A stretch of 64,000 nucleotides of DNA from Deltaproteobacteria bacterium (lineage in GTDB: Bacteria > JADJOY01). The position numbers and the translations under genes are program-made. Under the pieces are notes generated by a model. The model had not been told where the DNA came from, did not search any database, and saw only the letters and a program-made list of their open reading frames with translations. This document shows, in pieces, positions 61,286 to 64,000 of this stretch (within the stretch, counting starts at the first letter, position 1; every line of letters starts with the position of its first letter). The DNA is taken from assembly GCA_016713535.1 (NCBI GenBank), contig JADJOY010000032.1, positions 1 to 64,000 on the forward strand, given 5' to 3'.

Positions 61286-62832
61286 TGCTTGGTGCCGGCG
61301 GTCACCGCCTCCATCACGCGATCGAGGTTGAAGCTGCCGGGCTTCTGGCGGGGCGGGAACTCGCGGAAGCTCTGGACCCAGTTGCCGACGTAGGACATCG
61401 CGGGAGCGAACGCGAACATGTGCTCCACGAACCAGCGGTCGTAGTCCATGCCGATCTCGTGGGCGAGTTCGAACGGGTCCATCCGCAGGTTGGTCAGCAT
61501 GGGCGCGCGCAGCACCTCGAACGGCTCCTGCCAGACGTGCAGGCCGTGAGCGTTCTGCCTGAGGAACGTCACCTTCCAGTTGTCGTAGCGCAGCGCCGCG
61601 ACGCTGCCGTCGTCGGTCCAGTAGAGGAACTCCTTGCGCGGCCACTCGGCCCCGCCCTTGAGCGCGGGACCGAGGTCGTAGCCGTCGAGGTGAACCTTGT
61701 AGGTCGTCCCGCCGACCTTGCGGCCTTTGAGCAGGTCCTCCTTGACGGTCGTGTCGCCGGCCGCGGCCAGCAACGTCGTGAGCATGTCCTCGTGCGCGCC
61801 GACGTCGTTGACGATCGTGCCCGGCTCGATCACGCCGGGCCACCGGATGGCGCACGGCACGCGGTAGCCGCCCTCCCACTGGGTGTTCTTCTCGCCGCGG
61901 AACATGGTGGTGCCGCCGTCGGGCCACGAGAACGACTCCGAGCCGTTGTCGGTCGAGTACATGACGATGGTGTTGTCCTCGAGGCCGAGCTCCTTGAGCT
62001 TGGCGAGGACCTCGCCGATCTGACGGTCGTGCTCGACCATGCCGTCGGCGTAGATGCCGAGTCCGGTCTTCCCTGCGACCTCGTCCTTGAGGTGGGTGAA
62101 CACGTGCATCTTGGTCGAGTTCCACCACAGGAAGAACGGCTTGTCGTCCTTCTTGGCGCGCTCCATGAAGTCGAGCGCCTTGGAGTTCACTTCCTCGTCG
62201 ATCGTCTCCATTCGCTTCTTGGTGAGCGGCCCGGTGTCCTCGACCCGGCCGTCGGCGAAGCTGTGGATCACGCCCCGCGGCCCGAACTTCTTCTTGAACT
62301 CGGGGTTCTTCGGGTAGTCCGGGTTCTCCGGCTCTTCTTCCGCATTGAGGTGGTAGAGGTTGCCGAAGAACTCGTCGAAGCCGTGCCGGGTGGGCAGCAT
62401 GTCGTCGCGGTCGCCGAGGTGGTTCTTGCCGAACTGTCCGGTCATGTAGCCCTGCGCCTTGAGCAGCGTGGCGATCGTCGGGTCCTCCTTCTTCATTCCC
62501 TCGGGAGCACCCGGCAATCCCACCTTGGTGAGCCCAGTGCGGATCGGCGATTGGCCGGTGATGAACGCGGCGCGACCGGCGGTGCAGCTCTGCTGGCCAT
62601 ACCAGTCGGTGAAGAGGGCACCTTGCTTGGCGATGCTGTCGATGTTGGGTGTCTTGTAGCCCATCATCCCCTGGTTGTAGGCGCTGACGTTGAACTGGCC
62701 GATGTCGTCGCCCCAGATCACCAGGATGTTTGGCTTCTTGGCCGGAGCCTGGGCTGCCGCGGGCAGCGTCGCGAGGACGCCGATCACCAGCGCGAGCGCG
62801 GCGACCCGTAGTGTCGGTTTCGGGGTGTACAC
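61282..62832 (-). CDS. Exported arylsulfatase
   Basis: 516-residue type I sulfatase. A signal peptide (VAALALVIGVLATLPAAAQA) ends near residue 28. Metal ligands appear in VIWGDDIG and the formylglycine Cys83 in SCTAGRAAFITGQ, a CxAxR variant of the usual CxPxR. The second ligand pair is STDNGSE. A radical or oxygen-dependent maturase must activate the Cys. GTG 62832 is chosen because AGGAG lies upstream and it directly precedes the signal peptide; the frame is open to 62961. It leads an operon with the HAD phosphatase. Confidence 0.92.
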   Translation of the reverse strand: MYTPKPTLRVAALALVIGVLATLPAAAQAPAKKPNILVIWGDDIGQFNVSAYNQGMMGYKTPNIDSIAKQGALFTDWYGQQSCTAGRAAFITGQSPIRTGLTKVGLPGAPEGMKKEDPTIATLLKAQGYMTGQFGKNHLGDRDDMLPTRHGFDEFFGNLYHLNAEEEPENPDYPKNPEFKKKFGPRGVIHSFADGRVEDTGPLTKKRMETIDEEVNSKALDFMERAKKDDKPFFLWWNSTKMHVFTHLKDEVAGKTGLGIYADGMVEHDRQIGEVLAKLKELGLEDNTIVMYSTDNGSESFSWPDGGTTMFRGEKNTQWEGGYRVPCAIRWPGVIEPGTIVNDVGAHEDMLTTLLAAAGDTTVKEDLLKGRKVGGTTYKVHLDGYDLGPALKGGAEWPRKEFLYWTDDGSVAALRYDNWKVTFLRQNAHGLHVWQEPFEVLRAPMLTNLRMDPFELAHEIGMDYDRWFVEHMFAFAPAMSYVGNWVQSFREFPPRQKPGSFNLDRVMEAVTAGTKQ

Positions 62833-62917
62833 GGTGGCTCCTGCCGACGAAATCAGTAAGACGTCGGAGGTTCGAGGTGAAACGACTGGCGGGTAAGAAA
62901 CGACACTACATCGTTTC

Positions 62918-63790
62918 TCATCCGTCCGATACGGGATTCGTACCGGACTCGGGGCCGCCATCGGGTCGCGACCGCCACTTCAGGTAGAGCCCCGACACGA
63001 TCGACGCACTGATCAGGTACGCCAGCACGCACGCGACGGCGCGCGGGTTCGGCACCACCGCCGCGGCGAGCATCGCGATCCCGACGTGGCGCATCGCGCA
63101 CGACACGGCGAGCGCCGTGCGATCGCCCGGATCGGGCCCACCTAGCGCGTGGCCGATGCCGAGGGAGATCCCCGTCATCGCGACCAGCGCGACCATCGGC
63201 TGCGGTCCGAGCTCCACCAGCAGGTGACCATGGATCGCGAGCAGGCCGACCGCGCCCACCAGCAGCGCGACACCCGCCACCGCGGTGATCCCGTGCGCGA
63301 GCCGATCCGCCATCGACGGCAACGCGCGGCGTAGCACGATCCCGATCAACATCGGGCCGAGGAACGCGCGCGCGATGATCCGCGCCAGCGCGACGGCGCT
63401 GACGCTCGTGTCACGGCCCAGTGCCGCGGCGAGGATCTGCACCCACAGCGGCACCGCCACGATCGCCACCAACGCGGAGGTCGCGACCAGGCTGAACACG
63501 TAGCCGCCGCGACCGATGTTCATGAGGCGTCGGGGCAAGAGCGGCGCGCCGGCCGAGATCGCGAGCACCGTCACGGCGGTCTTCACCGGCGGGCTCATCG
63601 GCACCAGCTTCGCCATCGCCAGGATCACCACCGGCGTCACGACGTACATCGCGAGCAGCGATCGTCCGAGGAGACCGGGCCGGCGCCACAGGTAGGTCAG
63701 GTCGTCGAGCGTCGACGCCAGGCCGATGCCGAGCACGAGCAGGGTCACCGCGAGCTGGGTCACCACCAGCAGCACACCGGTCAGCTCCAT
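62918..63790 (-). CDS. BASS-family (bile acid:Na+ symporter-like) transporter
   Basis: 290-residue membrane protein with about nine or ten helices. It shows the SBF fold: LGIGLASTLDDLTYLWRRP, AISAGAPLLPRRL and the second-half SCAMRHVGIAMLAA. Relatives import bile acids, organic anions or keto acids with sodium. ATG 63790 follows a GAGGGGG tract; the GTG three bases earlier is an alternative. It is upstream of the arylsulfatase on the same strand, so uptake of a sulfatase product is conceivable. Confidence 0.8.
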   Translation of the reverse strand: MELTGVLLVVTQLAVTLLVLGIGLASTLDDLTYLWRRPGLLGRSLLAMYVVTPVVILAMAKLVPMSPPVKTAVTVLAISAGAPLLPRRLMNIGRGGYVFSLVATSALVAIVAVPLWVQILAAALGRDTSVSAVALARIIARAFLGPMLIGIVLRRALPSMADRLAHGITAVAGVALLVGAVGLLAIHGHLLVELGPQPMVALVAMTGISLGIGHALGGPDPGDRTALAVSCAMRHVGIAMLAAAVVPNPRAVACVLAYLISASIVSGLYLKWRSRPDGGPESGTNPVSDG

Positions 63791-63815
63791 CACATCCCCC
63801 TCGTTCGTCCGACGG

Positions 63816-64000
63816 TCAGCGGCCGATCAACGCCCGCGCCTCGGGCCCGCGGCCCCGGCGCGCGAGGAAGTCGGCCAGGGCCATCTTCGCGTCGGTGCTG
63901 GACGGATCCAGCTCGCGCGCGCGGCGCAACATCGCCTCGGCCTCGCCGTCGCGGCGCCTGCGCGAGGGCGAGCCCGGCGTTGAGCGCGACGCGGCCGTTG
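63816..64000 (-). CDS. TPR protein, C-terminal end only
   Basis: The gene runs off the window. Reading from the right edge, NGRVALNAGLALAQA is followed, after a frame break near 63950, by RRRDGEAEAMLRRARELDPSS and TDAKMALADFLARRGRGPEA, then the stop at 63816-63818. This is one full TPR-like helix pair and part of another. It is too short for the length or role to be given. Confidence 0.55.
   Translation of the reverse strand, partial: TAASRSTPGSPSRRRRDGEAEAMLRRARELDPSSTDAKMALADFLARRGRGPEARALIGR

Overview
The window is about 70% GC and gene-dense. It looks like the chromosome of a Gram-negative bacterium with an outer membrane: it has an LptF/LptG-type LPS-export permease, an OprB-like porin, an AsmA-like protein and several lipoproteins. 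Eukaryote-like Ser/Thr kinases with HEAT repeats, a MshEN-DUF4388 (PATAN) protein, an NtrB/NtrC-type pair and an F420-type (LLM) oxidoreductase fit a Myxococcota-like or other former deltaproteobacterial lineage. That assignment is inference. No rRNA, tRNA, CRISPR array, prophage or intact insertion sequence was seen.

Layout. 0-5.2 kb: a zinc-ribbon Ser/Thr kinase with HEAT repeats (frameshifted) and a membrane protein built from three copies of one module. 5.2-5.5 kb: two back-to-back MITE-like elements. 5.5-12.7 kb: alpha/beta hydrolase, short-chain dehydrogenase, aldehyde dehydrogenase, chemoreceptor, porin and a small zinc ribbon. 12.8-19.9 kb: TlpA-like thioredoxin, AsmA-like protein, a second zinc-ribbon kinase-HEAT gene and a lipoprotein. 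20.4-27.9 kb: NtrC/NtrB pair, polytopic glycosyltransferase-like protein, RlmD and SspB. 28-38.4 kb: GH51 arabinofuranosidase, cobalamin adenosyltransferase, CoA-binding protein, LPS permease, GMC oxidoreductase with a Tat partner, TPR lipoprotein and LolB-like lipoprotein. 38.4-51.5 kb: a co-directional Opp oligopeptide-transport locus (substrate-binding protein, two permeases, two ATPases, a MshEN-PATAN protein, a second ATPase pair), then a HEAT protein and a membrane sulfatase-superfamily enzyme. 51.6-64 kb: radical SAM enzyme, CDF exporter, sulfotransferase, small lipoprotein, a 135-bp tandem array, LLM oxidoreductase, lipase-like hydrolase, PyrE, STAS-like protein, MgtC, HAD phosphatase, arylsulfatase, BASS transporter and the end of a TPR gene.

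Many neighbours are translationally coupled by ATGA, GTGA or TTGA overlaps. This marks the units oppDF, oppD2F2-HEAT-sulfatase, TPR-LolB-like, Tat-GMC, rlmD-glycosyltransferase, AsmA-kinase and arylsulfatase-HAD.

Two things stand out beyond the genes. First, the intergenic spaces carry several families of hairpins whose stems change in a compensating way while loops or flanks stay constant. This is the best candidate here for an undescribed structured element. Second, about ten reading-frame breaks occur in otherwise well-conserved genes. The simplest explanation is insertion/deletion errors in the assembly consensus, so broken genes here are described as probably intact in the organism.
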